Origin: Plenodomus lindquistii
Taxonomy: Eukaryota > Ascomycota > Dothideomycetes > Pleosporales > Leptosphaeriaceae
Length of the DNA: 64,000 nucleotides
Direction of reading: 5' to 3'
Assembly: GCA_025504975.1 (NCBI GenBank)
Contig: JANUWI010000001.1
Span: 5,022,001 to 5,086,000 of the forward strand
Of the stretch, positions 21,839-33,697 are shown piece after piece (within the stretch, counting starts at the first letter, position 1; every line of letters starts with the position of its first letter). A model generated the notes under the pieces. It had not been told where the DNA came from. It did no database searches and saw only the letters and a list, made by a program, of their open reading frames with translations. Made by a program: the position numbers and the translations under genes.

Positions 21839-24117
21839 GAATCAGGACAGAGCCAGGCCATGCCTAAACTCTAGAAATGATTGTCTTCAAGCTCGAGTCG
21901 ATCCAATGAGGATGACAGAGTGCACGCCACTGGAAAATATATAGTACCTTCGGCAGCTTCAATGCGTTATGTCAGATATGAATCAATAATGAACACTTGA
22001 CAATAACATAGAACTCTCTTCATCCACCTGCATGCGCAGTCACATAGCATCTCCCTTAGTCCACTTGCGTAATGCTAAGCTACCCCTGTAGGTCACACGC
22101 ACACGTCCGACTAAGCGGTTCCCGTTTACCGAGCTAGCTTCCGGTATCTTGACTCAATACGGAAATCCAACGTAACAGCTTTGCAAGAGCGCATCAAACA
22201 TACGGGCAAGGTCGGAGGATGAAAACTGACAGATGGGTACACACGGCTTGTAGTTCGGATGCATATGGAGGGAGGGTAGGAGATGGGACAACCATGATTA
22301 TTCATCCATCCGCGGACGCGTTTAAAACTGTTGTGGTTTGTTGAAGTGGTGTTTTGAAGCTCTTACCGTATGGTTTCTGGGCGTTGACTTACAGCCTCAA
22401 GCTAATCTGCAGTTTGCACTTCTAGCATCGATCGGAGTCACGACTGAATATACGGTCTTCCTACAAGAAGATATCATGGTGGGTGTGAATGCCGGTGTGC
22501 AGGCCTGATCTTTAATAGCTGTATTTCCTATTGAATAGTAGTGTAGTGTAGGGAAACAGTTCGGGAGCTGATACGAATACTGTTGTACAGGCGTCTCATC
22601 TCTATGGCGATTGCACGTTGTTCCTTATTCTTATCAATCGTTGTGTTATGTTCCTTTTGCTGGGACAAATACTTCAAGTTTGGGCTATCGGTGAGGTAAC
22701 TCATCGTCTTTGGGGGTAGGTTTTAAAAGCATAGATTTGCGTAGGCTGTTTGAGGTGAACGCACGTGTCCTACTCATGGTAGGCGACTCAGACTGTGGTA
22801 GCTCGGGCATGGCACGTGAAGGAGAAGAAGTCGGAGTCGCTTTGAGGACCATGTAAGATGTGCTTTGAATATACCGAGAAGGTGGTAGAATAAAGATGAG
22901 TCGTAGATATCAGGTCGGGAGTAGATGATGGCGATGGAAGTAGATTCAAGTCATGACCTAGATGCTTTCGAGATGCTTCTGAGGCACTGTAAAGGACAAT
23001 TGCATATCAGGTCGCGTTTCCGTCTAAATGTGATGAGTCAGCGGCCTAGCGTAACCCAAATTTAAAGCTCAAAATTCAGACGGGGCTGCAACCCGACGTG
23101 GAAATATCCTGTAGACATGTTCAGCATGCGTGCAGAGAGATAGGTGGGTCCGGAAGCAGGTACCACCAGCGGGATTGTAGCTCTGGAAGTCCGTTGTAGC
23201 TGATTTGGAGTGTCCTTGTTGGCTAATCTGTCCAAGCTGAGGCGAAAAGCAGAAAGTGATGTTTCTGTGTATGTACCAGGCGCGCTTTGAAATGTAGGAG
23301 CAGATGGGGCTAGGGCTGCAAGTGGGCTAGCCTTGCCAAGCCATGCTTGAACCCTCGATCGCGTTTGGATGCACACCCGTCGAACTTAACCGCTCCCTGT
23401 AGACTGTCGACCATCAACCTCTCTAATCTGGCGCAAATCCACCTCGCCGTACTCTTTTCTCACTAGAACGCTTGACATACTCTGTGACAGGCTCACATAT
23501 GTAAGTACGCGAATGACGATCTATACTTGGAAATGGAAGTCGCGCAGCAACGCCATCACTGGATATCGGACTAGGTCACCTTCACTTACTCTACATCAGA
23601 AGTCTACAACCAACTGTTTGTTGTTGTGTATTACCAGGCGATTTTGGAAGGTGGACGCTTCGTCACACCAGCCCAGCGCGACGTGCCGATCAACTTTCCG
23701 TGGAGAGCAATAAAGACTTAGCTTGGCTAACGAGAATATCTGCACTGATGCGGTCGTAATTCCCACGGTAAGCAATTCCGGTCTCTTGTGTTTACGTCTT
23801 TGCGCGCCACTTGTACTTGAAACAACATGCAGCAGAACGCTGTTCACCAGACTGGCTGCCTTTCTGCGCCTCTACAACTTTCATGGTCTTTCCCCAGCTT
23901 CTTAACAAATAATCCTACGAAGAGAAGAGAGAACATTCCCTGGGAGCTTTTCAACTCGAAGTCTGGATTGAAACTAATTTGGCGTCACAAACCTTCCTCA
24001 CAGCTACAGGACCAAGCTGTCCTGCCTTGAATCTTAGCTGACATCGGGACACAGTCAACGCAAAGGACAGCGATAAGTGGGGCTGATCAGAGCCGCTTCT
24101 CTGGCTTTTTCGTCGCG
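21839..24117. other. 2.3-kb gene-poor interval between GAPDH and HDA1
   Basis: No frame with a plausible start and product was found. The part from about 23400 to 24117 may be the HDA1 5' leader: a GTAAGC..CATGCAG pair at about 23769-23832 and GTAAGT at about 23501 look like splice sites with no coding frame around them, so one or more 5' UTR introns are possible. Confidence 0.45.
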
Positions 24118-27001
24118 ATGGATGACGAAGATGTCCCCATGGGTGAGGATACTATCATCGACTCAACCGAGCCTAACGGCGACCTCATGCCAGAGACGGT
24201 GGCTCCTTCTGAAATATTTGGTGCCCAACGGACCGCTCATCTACCGAAGCGGGAGCAGTTACCATTCCATAATCAGTCCAAGGTTACGTCATTACTTCAG
24301 CCGAATTCTCGCCAACCCAGTTCACATAGGACGACTGTGTCCCCCAGCGGCAGATCCGACCGCTTGAACATCTCGCGACGCGGGACCGCGCGCCGATCTA
24401 GCCCTCAAGTGCGTATTCCACCAACGCCAAGGTCGTCTGTTCTGCCGTACGCGTCCTCAAGGACTGGACTGGTCTACGACCCTCGCATGCGATTCCATGC
24501 CGAGTTGCCAGAATCTAGTCATGGCGCCGACGATATACATCCTGAAGACCCGCGCCGGATCCACTCTATCTTCGAGGAGATCAAGCAAGCGGGACTTGTG
24601 GATGCTGTGACCGCTGAAGGAGACGCACGAGAGGACCAATGTTGGCGCATTGGCATTCGACCTGCGACAAGACCCGAGATTCTTTTGATACACACAGAAG
24701 ATCATTACAATTTTGTAGAGTCTTTACAGCGTAGGTCTCTTAATGTTTAGAAATGGATGATACTGACTGTGATACAGACATGAGCTCTAGTCAACTCAAA
24801 TATGAGGCGGAACGTTTGGATTCCATCTATTTCAACCACTCGACTTACGACTGTGCTCGGCTCGCAGCTGGCGGTGCGATTGAAGCATGCAAAGCAGTAG
24901 TGCAAGGAGCCGTGCGCAACGCGATAGCCATCATCCGTCCGCCTGGTCATCACGCCGAGAGCACACAGCCTTCCGGCTTCTGCATCTTCAATAATGTTCC
25001 AATCGCGACACGTGTGTGTCAAAACGCGTACCCTGAGGCTTGTCGCAAAGTACTCATCCTGGATTGGGACGTTCATCACGGTAACGGCATCCAGCACGCT
25101 TTCTACAATGATCCAAACGTTTTGTACATTTCCCTGCATGTGTACAAAGACGGCAACTTCTACCCAAACCTTCCCGATGGTGACCTCAACTATTGTGGAG
25201 AGGAAGCTGGAGAGGGAAAGAATGTCAATGTGCCTTGGGCGGAACATGGTATGGGTGATGCCGAATACCTGTACGCTTTCCAAGAGGTCATCATGCCCAT
25301 CGCAACAGAATTCGATCCCGATCTTGTCATCATATCCGCCGGCTTCGATGCCGCAGAAGGTGATCTGCTTGGCGGATGCTTCGTTACTCCAGCATGCTAT
25401 GGTCACATGACACACATGCTCATGAGACTGGCTAAAGGAAAGCTGGTCGCATGCTTGGAGGGTGGATACAACCTGCGGTCAATTGCGCGATCTGCTCTGG
25501 CTGTAACAAGGGTGCTCATGCTCGAACCTCCAGACCGCTTACGCGAGGACCTTCCAGCTCCAAAAGATAGCGCTGTCTACACGGTACAGCAAGTAAAACG
25601 ACAACATGCGAAGTACTGGAAATCACTGTATCCGAAGCATCCCGCCAAGACCGATCCCGGATTCAGGGATACTCAACGACTACACGACATTATTCGCGAG
25701 TGGCAAAGCCAACGCTTGTCGCATGAGCACTTCATGGTGCCCCTTGCTATCCGCACCAGCAAGACTGGGTTGGCACAAACGTTTGAGCACAATGTGATAG
25801 CAACGTAAGTTTCCCTGCTACTGCTCAGAGAGCTTTATTGACACCCTCAAGTCCTGGTTTCATGGAAAGCAAACCACTGCTCGTAATCTTCCACGATCCA
25901 CCTACCTTCCAGGATCGCCCCGATCCTGTCACTGGAAGGAAAGAGCTGCATAACACCTGGCTTGTAAGTACCGGTACAGTCTAGCGCTGTTTAGACGCTG
26001 ACGTTGAACCGGAAGACTGATGTTACTAAGAGGTATATTGACTGGGCTATTGAGAATGATTTCCAAGTCATCGATGTCAATATACCCAGAATTGTGACAG
26101 TCGATGAGGTGAGTTCTTGGTCAGTCGCAGCCACTGTAATGACTGCTGACTGTTCAGGGCGAGTTGGGATTCGTGAAGTCTGATGATAGTGCCGTTCGAG
26201 CACAACGAGCACGCGAACTTGCAGCCTATCTCTGGCTCAACTACATAGAGTGAGCCAAATTCGGCCTTGCGTTGAGAATCTACTGACCCTTCTAGACCCA
26301 ACGATGCTACTCAAGTCTTTCTCATGGGCATCGGAGATGCATACCTGGGCCTCGTAGACCTCTTGAGTCATTACGGTATGGCCTCAAACCCACAGCCTCA
26401 CGTTGAAAGAGAGATGCTAAGTGAATAGAAAACACCACGGATGAAGATAGCCCCGTGGAAGTACTGATCGGCTTCGTGGCGGAGACCACAATTCAGTCAA
26501 TAAAACGTGCAACAGACGACAACATCCACCACTGGTATCACGATGTAAGCTTTTGACCCCCGTTGGACGGCAACGCTGACTTGCAAACCACAGCACACCA
26601 GAATCTATGTCAAGAACAGCCATTACGTATGGGACCCTTCACGCCAGCGCAAACTCCGACGAAAGCTTGGTAGCCTTGTCCAATCACCCAAAGACACGCT
26701 AGACGACATGCTTGAGGAGCACCTAGAGGACGTCCAAAAGTTGCTTTTACAAAAGAAAAGCGAGTTCGACGAGAACAATTACTCTTCAAGTCGTACTGAC
26801 GAGGGATCACAGAGCCTGATGAGCGGACTGCGAAGCCCGCCTCTACCAGGATCTTCCAACACAAAGCCATTCGAAGCAGGTCATCGGCAAGAACGTGTCG
26901 CGAAATTGATCCAGAGCCCCAAGTTGCCGCCGCTGGGTTTGTTCGGCGTGTCGCCGGCAAGCCCTAGGAGCCCTAGGAGCCCGATCAAGAGGACATTCTA
27001 G
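24118..27001 (+). CDS. HDA1: Class II histone deacetylase Hda1 with Arb2 domain
   Basis: Eight exons: 24118-24730, 24778-25804, 25852-25963, 26016-26108, 26158-26249, 26296-26375, 26429-26544 and 26594-27001, giving 846 residues. It removes acetyl groups from histone lysines in the nucleus. The deacetylase domain (about residues 130-455) shows RPPGHHAE, the zinc/charge-relay region DWDVHHGNGIQ, SAGFDAAEGD and the LEGGYN tyrosine region. After residue about 545 comes the Arb2-type domain typical of fungal Hda1 (LLVIFHDPPTFQDRPD, then VFLMGIGDAYLGLVDLL), and then a short acidic coiled-coil-like stretch and a Ser-Pro-rich tail. The seven introns are 46-53 bp, each restoring phase. The N-terminal 125 residues are Ser/Pro/Arg-rich and disordered. 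The start was chosen as the first ATG before continuous family-like sequence. Confidence 0.95.
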
Positions 27002-28524
27002 GCGGATATTCTATGTTATTGACTTACATTTTTCGCGTAGCATGGCCTGGCGTTTGGTGGGGCTGGCGCGAAGAGCTCCCTCTTTCTTGCATAGTAGCGA
27101 TATCCCATAAGTCCGAGCATACCAGTACTTCTTCAAAGTTGCGACCAAGACATTGGAAAGACGCCCGACTAAACATAGGCATGAAGCGGACCAGGCTACG
27201 CCATCAGAGGTTATCTAGCAGCCTTTGATTCGTTGCAAAGATCTGTGATCGGCTTCGTCAACAAAGTGTGATTAGTGACCACCATGGTTTGACATGCTGG
27301 AGCACATTTGGACAGGTCCAGTGTAGTTTTAAAGCTCTCCCAGATGTCAGACTATATACTGTTACATGTGGTACCGACTCTGGGATCTTGCCGTCGAGCT
27401 TCAAGATACCGGACTGGCAAAGATTCAACCCCGCCTTCTCATGACTCCTGCAATTCGTGGAAATCGGCACCCGCTTGATATTCCTGTCCTCATTGCATTG
27501 CCCCGTGCTGACTGTGCATCGATACGTCGATCTCGCGGGTTTCCAGCCAATCTTGGAATATTCGGCCTTCTTTGAGTATAGCGGCTCACCGGCACTGAGG
27601 GCGCCAGCGACACCCCAGCTTCGACTGTCTTTCGCCCCATCCACGAACAGGCGCACACTTGCCCTGCTTCGGGGCTTGGAGCACGACATACAATAATGAT
27701 GCACTTGACGGTTGCTACTTAATAGAATTGATACTCACTTACACTGCAGCAGAACACCTACAACCAAGCGTAATGCAACGTACGGAGATAGCCCCCAATT
27801 CTCCACAGTAAGCGAGCTGTGAACTCACTGGACCAAGTCCTACTTCGCCTTCCTATTACCGCCCGCCAAGAAAATAACACCAAGAGAAGGATTGGCAGAC
27901 AACTCCACTGTGGCTGCACGTCGAGAATCTTGATGTTCTAATGCCAGCATCAGCAACCTGCAACATCGACAAGGAACACCTGATAAGCGCAACCACTCAC
28001 CAAGAATAGGACCACACACTGCATACGCCTCTCATATCTCATTGGCGACACATCGGCTCGCACGGCCGGCCTGAGCTCGTAAGAAGTGCAATGGTATGCT
28101 GATCTATCGCTGCAGAGCTCCTCGAGGCTGTGAACGATATGCTCATGGAGGAAGTAAGCTAGAGCTGCACGCCTGGGTGGGTCTACGAGGGTAAGATGCA
28201 CAAAAGGCTGAGAGTTTGATCAGACCATAAGATGGGGGCCTGGTCAGCCCTAATGGAGTGGGGTTTCTCTCTGGCTTCTTTCCCTGCGCTTTCGCATACC
28301 CTGTTGAGGAACGCTCGAAGGTGTCACGACTCCACTGTCCCTGTGCCGCCTCGCTGTCAATCTGATCCTCACGAAAATCCTTTCATTACGCCGTTGCACT
28401 GCAGGAACCCGGTGGTACACGTTTGCTTCTGCTCCTCGGATCGTCAACCGTCGGGAACTAGATGAGTAGGGTTTGGCGCTTGCAAGAACTCATCGGATAT
28501 CATCATCTTTAGCTAAACGGGAGG
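27002..28524. other. Intergenic interval between HDA1 and the cupredoxin gene
   Basis: A 144-codon minus-strand frame (ATG at 27689, ending at 27258) is open but resembles nothing I know and has no neighbouring exons. The rest is short, overlapping frames. No gene is supported. Confidence 0.45.
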
Positions 28525-29883
28525 ATGGCGCGATTCTTCGTCACAAGGCTCTTCGCTGGCCTTGTGTTTGCCCAACTCCTGGGGACGACCAGCCTTGTGC
28601 AGGGTCAAGATATTTCGAGTTCACTGTCATCGACGCTGGCAACCATTACGGCAGCGCCCTCTTCCTCAGCATCGCCAACGTCGTCGCGTGCGCCAAAGAC
28701 TCACACGATCACCGCTGGTGCCGGCGGCTTCAAGTTCACACCACCAGAGATATCTAATGTTTCGGTTGGAGATGTAGTGAACTTCCATTTCTATCCACCC
28801 GATCATTCTGTGGCACGTGCAGACTTCGGGAGCGCTTGTGTCCGTACGTATACCAGAGTGGAAAGCTTTCGTATCGATGTGTATTGATAAGACAACAGCC
28901 TATGAATATACCGGCCAGAATCGCACAGGCTTCTGGTCCACGACACAATGGGTGAAAGAAGCCAAGGATGTGAGTTGGCATGGAGGAACAACCGTCGAGT
29001 TATTCACTGACATGTCCACTCAAGATGACCCAATGGAACCTTACGATCAACAGCACAGAACCCATCTTCTTTTACTGCGCAGCACCAAACTCATGCATCG
29101 GCGAACACATGGTCGGCGTCATCAACCCCAATGACACACAAACTCTAAAAATGCAGCAAAATGCAGCGAGGGATGCCGACTTTCAAGTCGAACCCGGTCA
29201 ACCCATTCCAGCAGAAGCAGGAACATCGACGACCTTTGTCAACGTCCCAACCGCTGCTCCAACCCCCTCTACACCACCTTCCTCGAACAACTCGTCGCAC
29301 AAACTCTCCGGCGGTGTAATCGCCGGCATAGTAGTTGGCGCCGTAGCCTTCCTCGTCGTCTGCGCCGCCCTCTTCTACTTTGTCGGGCGCTCCAAGTCGC
29401 TGAAGGAAAATCTCAAACGCAACGACCCACCCGCGAATCCAGCAACTCCTGATCCCCACGCGTCCATGTCGCAGTACGGAGCTGGTGGCCTGGGATCACC
29501 AGGCCATCCATCTACCGGCTACCCGTCACCCGGACCCTATGGCTCCCCTGGACAGAGCGAATACGGCTTTGCGTCGCCGCCGATGTACGGACAGCATGGT
29601 GCTGGGGAACAGTATCCTAGTGGATGGGGCACACCGCCGCCAGGACAACAACAACAGGCGCATATGAGTATGATGAGTGGGACGAGTGGGTTGAGTCAGC
29701 AGCAGTGAGTTCTTTCCCGAGGCAGTGGAAGTCTGGGAAAAGGGGGTTACTAATACGTGGAGTAGGATTGATGAATTGAAGTATGCGAGGACGAGCACGC
29801 AGCCTGCGCTTGCGGAACTGCATTCACCGGAGCTGGGACAGGATGGGCAAATTGTGGAGATGGATGCTGAGGCGCGAAAGTGA
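28525..29883 (+). CDS. Cupredoxin-domain single-pass membrane protein
   Basis: Four exons: 28525-28843, 28899-28969, 29025-29704 and 29766-29883, giving 395 residues. It has a signal peptide (residues 1-27, hydrophobic LFAGLVFAQLLG) and a Ser/Thr-rich linker. A plastocyanin-like domain (about 60-175) follows, with the candidate copper ligands His in PPDHSV and Cys, His and Met in YCAAPNSCIGEHM. A second Ser/Pro/Thr linker leads to one membrane span (about 226-250, GVIAGIVVGAVAFLVVCAAL). The basic stop-transfer RSKSLKENLKR precedes a Pro/Gly/Tyr/Ser/Gln-rich cytoplasmic tail. This matches the Pezizomycotina group of extracellular serine-rich cupredoxins, here membrane-anchored. The function is not established; copper binding at the cell surface is inference. 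Introns are 55-61 bp and restore phase. Confidence 0.85.
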
Positions 29884-30472
29884 GGGGTTGTGATTGTGGT
29901 TGGGAGGAAGGAAGTGGGGTAACTTGAGTATATCTGGGCTTGAAATACATGTGAATGTTTACCTGCACGATTTCAGTATGAGGTTTCGCTTGTACAGCTA
30001 TTTCAGGTTGACAACACTGCTTTGCGATGCTACCAGTGGACAGGAAACGTGATAGGTCTTGTCTGTTCCCCAAGAGCCATGCATCGATACAACAACCTAG
30101 AGTCCAGACCAGTACAAGATGTTCTGGCCAGACCAACCCAGTACGCGTCATGTGCATGGGATACTACAAAGGGTCTAGACATCGGGCCGTTGTTTATACC
30201 CCAGACGGCAATGTGACCTTTGTGCAGAATTGCATCGAGTGGGCGAGCGGCATCAGCCCACGTTGTCGGAAGAGTGCGGCGGGTGCGTTATCGGCGGGTG
30301 GATGGCGTCACAGGGTCTGGAGGGCAAGAGAGCAAACATGTTCAGTACGACGACTGGGAAGGAACTGGAGTGAAGTGTTGGCGGGCTGGTTGTGTTGGTC
30401 TACATAGTAGTTACCATGGCGGGAACTAGGATTTGGTTCGGCAGTGTCTGATATTCTAGACTTTGAATGTAG

Positions 30473-30522
30473 TGGACGTGGTTGGACGTGGTTGGACGTG
30501 GTTGGACGTGGTTGGACGTGGT
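30473..30522. repeat. Minisatellite (GTTGGACGTG)4 plus partial copy
   Basis: Four perfect 10-bp units preceded by a partial unit TGGACGTG. Non-coding. Confidence 0.95.
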
Positions 30523-30859
30523 GAGGGAGGGGGCTGAACACGAGTCGTGAAGGGGTCACACGTGATACAACAAATGCGGTGTGAATTGCCTTTTGTTGAT
30601 GCCTCAGGTATTCTTCTGCCGCCACAGGCGAGGTCAGGGTGTGTACGGACGCTTGCCTGGCGCGTCTGTCTGGCGCGAAGCTGGGCCCAATGACCTCCGC
30701 GGACGTCGCAACGTGCCCTTGTGCCCTTGTGCTGGTGTTGCACCGTCTTTCCGCAGCCGCACACTGGCCAAGCTTTTTCCCTCACGGCCATGGCGGCGCA
30801 CCCTGGCCTTGCACCGCAGAGGAAGCCTGTGAAGCCTCTGCCGCATCGTTTGCAGGCCG

Positions 30860-30894
30860 TGATTCTGATTCTGACTCTGACTCTGATTCTGATT
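30860..30894. repeat. Short (GATTCT/GACTCT)n tandem repeat
   Basis: Alternating GATTCT and GACTCT hexamers, about 35 bp in total. On the minus strand it encodes alternating SE residues, an artefact. Confidence 0.85.
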
Positions 30895-31062
30895 GCCAGT
30901 GTGAATCTGCATTCTTGATCGTGCCCTGCCTCCTACGACTATGACGGCAGTGGCCCAATGCTGCGGGCCTCGACATCGCCAACCCTAGCTCCCTGAAGGC
31001 CTGAAGCTTCCACACCCCCGGATCTCGCTGAGCCTTCGTCGCGATCGAGAGCGCCGCTCGCC

Positions 31063-32381
31063 ATGCTCACTTCGTCGCCGACCATCTCAGCGCCGCCCTC
31101 GCCCTCCGCATTCCACGCCTCTGCCCACCGCCCTTACCATGCCTCGCGACGCACATCGGCCTCGTCCAGCGCGCCCTCGCCCCGCTTCGCCGTGACCACC
31201 GCCGCTGCCCGTCGCTTCGACGCGCCCCAGGCCCAGGCCCAGTCCCAGACCCCACGCCCTGCCTTCACCGCGCCCTCGCCTGTTGTCGCCTCCAGCACCG
31301 CGCCCTCGCCCCAGAGCCGCAAGCGCACCTACGCCGACGCTGCCACCCAGTACACCCCGGACGGCCTGCCCCCGACCTATCGCCCACAGGGGACCGCCCA
31401 GGCCAACCCAGAACCAGGCCTCGACATTGGCAGCAGCACCGTCGAAACCCTGCCACCGACTACACTTGCCACTGCGCAACCTCAGCGGGGGGACTCCTCC
31501 GCCCGGCCCGAAGCCACGGAGCCCCCAGAGCCCCAAGTGCGGGTCGATCCGCAGCCTGTCTCGCCTGCATCCAATGCCCAGCCTCAGACTCGCCGCACGC
31601 CCAAACAGAAGGCAGAGAGCTCCCCGGAGCAGGTAGCGCCACAGAAGGAGGGCAGCACCGTCCTACAGGTGCCTGCCTCACCGGCCAAACGAGCCCGACC
31701 CGAGGCAGACCAGAATGTCAAGATCATGCCATTGCAGTATGAGACGTGCGATGTCAAGGATCTTGGCGTGCTCATCTCTGATATGCTCATGGAGCTTGTG
31801 CGCCTGAACGATGGGTATCCGCTGCGTGACGGCACTCTTACGCGCTTCCATTCGAGGTACGTCTGAATCCAAACCCAGACTACGAAGCCTACTGACATTT
31901 CTACCCTAACAGAGCCCCGCCTGGCATATCAGTCCGCGACTACCTCTCCCGCCTCATTGTACATGCTACCCTCTCACCTCCTATCCTCCTCTCCATGGTC
32001 TTCTACGTAGACAAGCTATGCGCCATGTACCCCGCCTTTACCATCAGCAGCCTTACCGTCCATCGTTTCCTCATAACCTCAGCAACCGTCGCAGCAAAAG
32101 GTCTCAGTGACAGCTTCTGGACGAATAGCCTGTATGCGCGCGTGGGCGGTGTCAGTGTCAGAGAGTTGGCGTTGCTCGAACTAGAATTCCTGCGCAAGTT
32201 GGATTGGCGCATAGTCCCCAAGCCGGAGGTGCTGGTCGACTACTACAAGGGCCTGGTCGATCGAGGCACTGGATACACCATGGAAAAGGAGTCTAATGCA
32301 GATGCCGCCCCCAGCACGGAGAAGACGACATCCTCGAATGGGTCCGCGACGGGCATCCATACCAACCACACCAACACGTAG
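31063..32381 (+). CDS. Pho80/PREG-like cyclin
   Basis: Two exons, 31063-31856 and 31913-32381 (intron 56 bp, TACTGACAT branch), giving 420 residues. Residues 1-225 are low-complexity Pro/Ala/Ser/Gln, presumably disordered. The cyclin fold (about 235-390) follows, opening with LISDMLMELVRLNDG and including the Pho80-type sequence RFHSRAPPGISVRDYLSR (across the splice), ILLSMVFYVDKLC and LTVHRFLITSATVAAKGLSD. It ends with the conserved ELNLLELEFL-like segment ELALLELEFLRKLDW. Cyclins of this group partner Pho85-type kinases in phosphate or glycogen signalling; whether this is the direct Pho80/PREG orthologue or a Pcl6/7-type relative cannot be settled by eye. The tail is Ser/Thr/Asn-rich. Confidence 0.88.
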
Positions 32382-33697
32382 TGAAGGATGAGCGACAAGA
32401 ATCCTTCCTCATGTCACATCACTAATAGTTGCGAGTGCCAAAAACACGCCATTGGCACATAATCTCTCAAGGCTCGTGACGCTCATAGCCGCACGATCCA
32501 CATTACAACACCAAACACTAGCAACATCGTGGCCGCGTCTGTGTGGCAGAGAGGCACACATGTGGCGGATAGCTGTTCGACCCTGACTCGCAGATGGGCT
32601 ACGCCGACAGAACAACCTGGACGAACAACAGCTGTCATTTTTTGAGGGACAAGAGGTGTACTCAACGATCGCGATGGTCGTCATGTTGCATACCACACCC
32701 TGCACGGCACGGCTCGCTACAGCCCACTTGCAAATGGGGATGCATCCTGCGATATGACAGCATGGAGAGTAGATTGCAGAGCTGCAGCACTGCCGAACCA
32801 GGGAAGGGGGCAGCCAGCGAGATGGCGCGCTGGAGGGATGTGACCTGCAGCTGCGAGCGCAGAATGCACATGCGATATGCAGGACCAGAAGGGCTGCGGC
32901 GAGAAGCCCATTGGCAGATAGCATTAGTGGCACATGAATAAACTCCTATTGAACGGATACGAAAAACATTTTGAAGCATGCAGCACTCGTGAACAATCAG
33001 GCCAGGGCGTGGCAGCTAACAGTATCCGTCACGAGTAACGTGGACCGACGTGGACGAGTAAGATGCCCCGCACGGGCAGACCCCGGTCGGCCATGTACGG
33101 CAGTCGAGGCAGTCGAGGCAGTGAGGCTAGCACTCCACCCTTTCGAAGGTCTTCCGTTGCATGCTATCGTGCGTCTTGCAGCACTTGATCTTGGTCGCGC
33201 TCGCAGCGAGGACGGCGGAGTCGGCAGTGGCCAGGGCGTAGGGCGACCCGAAGAATTTCATGCACCGTCCCATCTCCACCGACTCAGGCTGGCCGCTGTT
33301 AGCGACCTGCCCTGGCCGGGCCTGAAACAGTTCCCAACTCGTCGTGCTTGTACATAGTATAGCCGCCTGCACCCCCACTACGTTCCTGAGTGTAGAGTGT
33401 ACATGCATAGTACAGTATCAGACTACTTCACCGACCAACACTGAGGCGGTCGCAACGCCCACGCTAGAAGCAGCCCTTGGCCCCGCGGCAGACGCGTCCC
33501 CACGCTCACAACGGCTGCAGTAGCGCGACTAGAGTACTATGAGGGTGAGTGGTAGCTGTCACGAGAGCTCACGCCCAGCTTCACGTCTCCATGTGTCTCC
33601 ATGTGCCTCAGTCTCATGTCCAAGACGGCAACACCGACTAATCCTGCCCTCAGAGTCCCACATAATTAGACCCACCAAAGACTGCTATGCGGAAGAG
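32382..33697. other. Intergenic interval containing a Cys-rich open frame
   Basis: Apart from the minus-strand candidate listed at 32409-32924, nothing coherent is seen. From 33539 an ATG in frame with the next gene adds 53 residues, but that stretch also contains a GTGAGT donor and a CCCTCAG acceptor, so it is more likely leader sequence. Confidence 0.45.
32409..32924 (-). CDS. Candidate small cysteine-rich secreted protein (uncertain)
   Basis: An uninterrupted minus-strand frame of 171 residues starts at ATG 32924. The first 22 residues (SANGLLAAALLVLHIACAFC) are hydrophobic like a signal peptide, and the following 150 residues hold about 16 cysteines, several as CC pairs. This composition resembles small secreted effector-like proteins. 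Against it, the frame is within the length that can arise by chance in 64 kb, it ends 27 bp from the stop of the convergent cyclin gene, and no family is recognised. Confidence 0.25.
   Translation of the reverse strand: MLSANGLLAAALLVLHIACAFCARSCRSHPSSAPSRWLPPSLVRQCCSSAIYSPCCHIAGCIPICKWAVASRAVQGVVCNMTTIAIVEYTSCPSKNDSCCSSRLFCRRSPSASQGRTAIRHMCASLPHRRGHDVASVWCCNVDRAAMSVTSLERLCANGVFLALATISDVT

Larger units (their letters stand above)
29884..31062. other. Intergenic interval with two short tandem repeats
   Basis: It contains a 10-bp minisatellite (30473-30522) and a TCTGAT/TCTGAC repeat (30860-30894). The last 100 bp are the probable leader of the cyclin gene. No gene is supported. Confidence 0.5.

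Noticed and set aside
27258..27689. 144-codon minus-strand frame downstream of HDA1
   Set aside because: Length compatible with chance, no homology recognised, no splice or promoter support.
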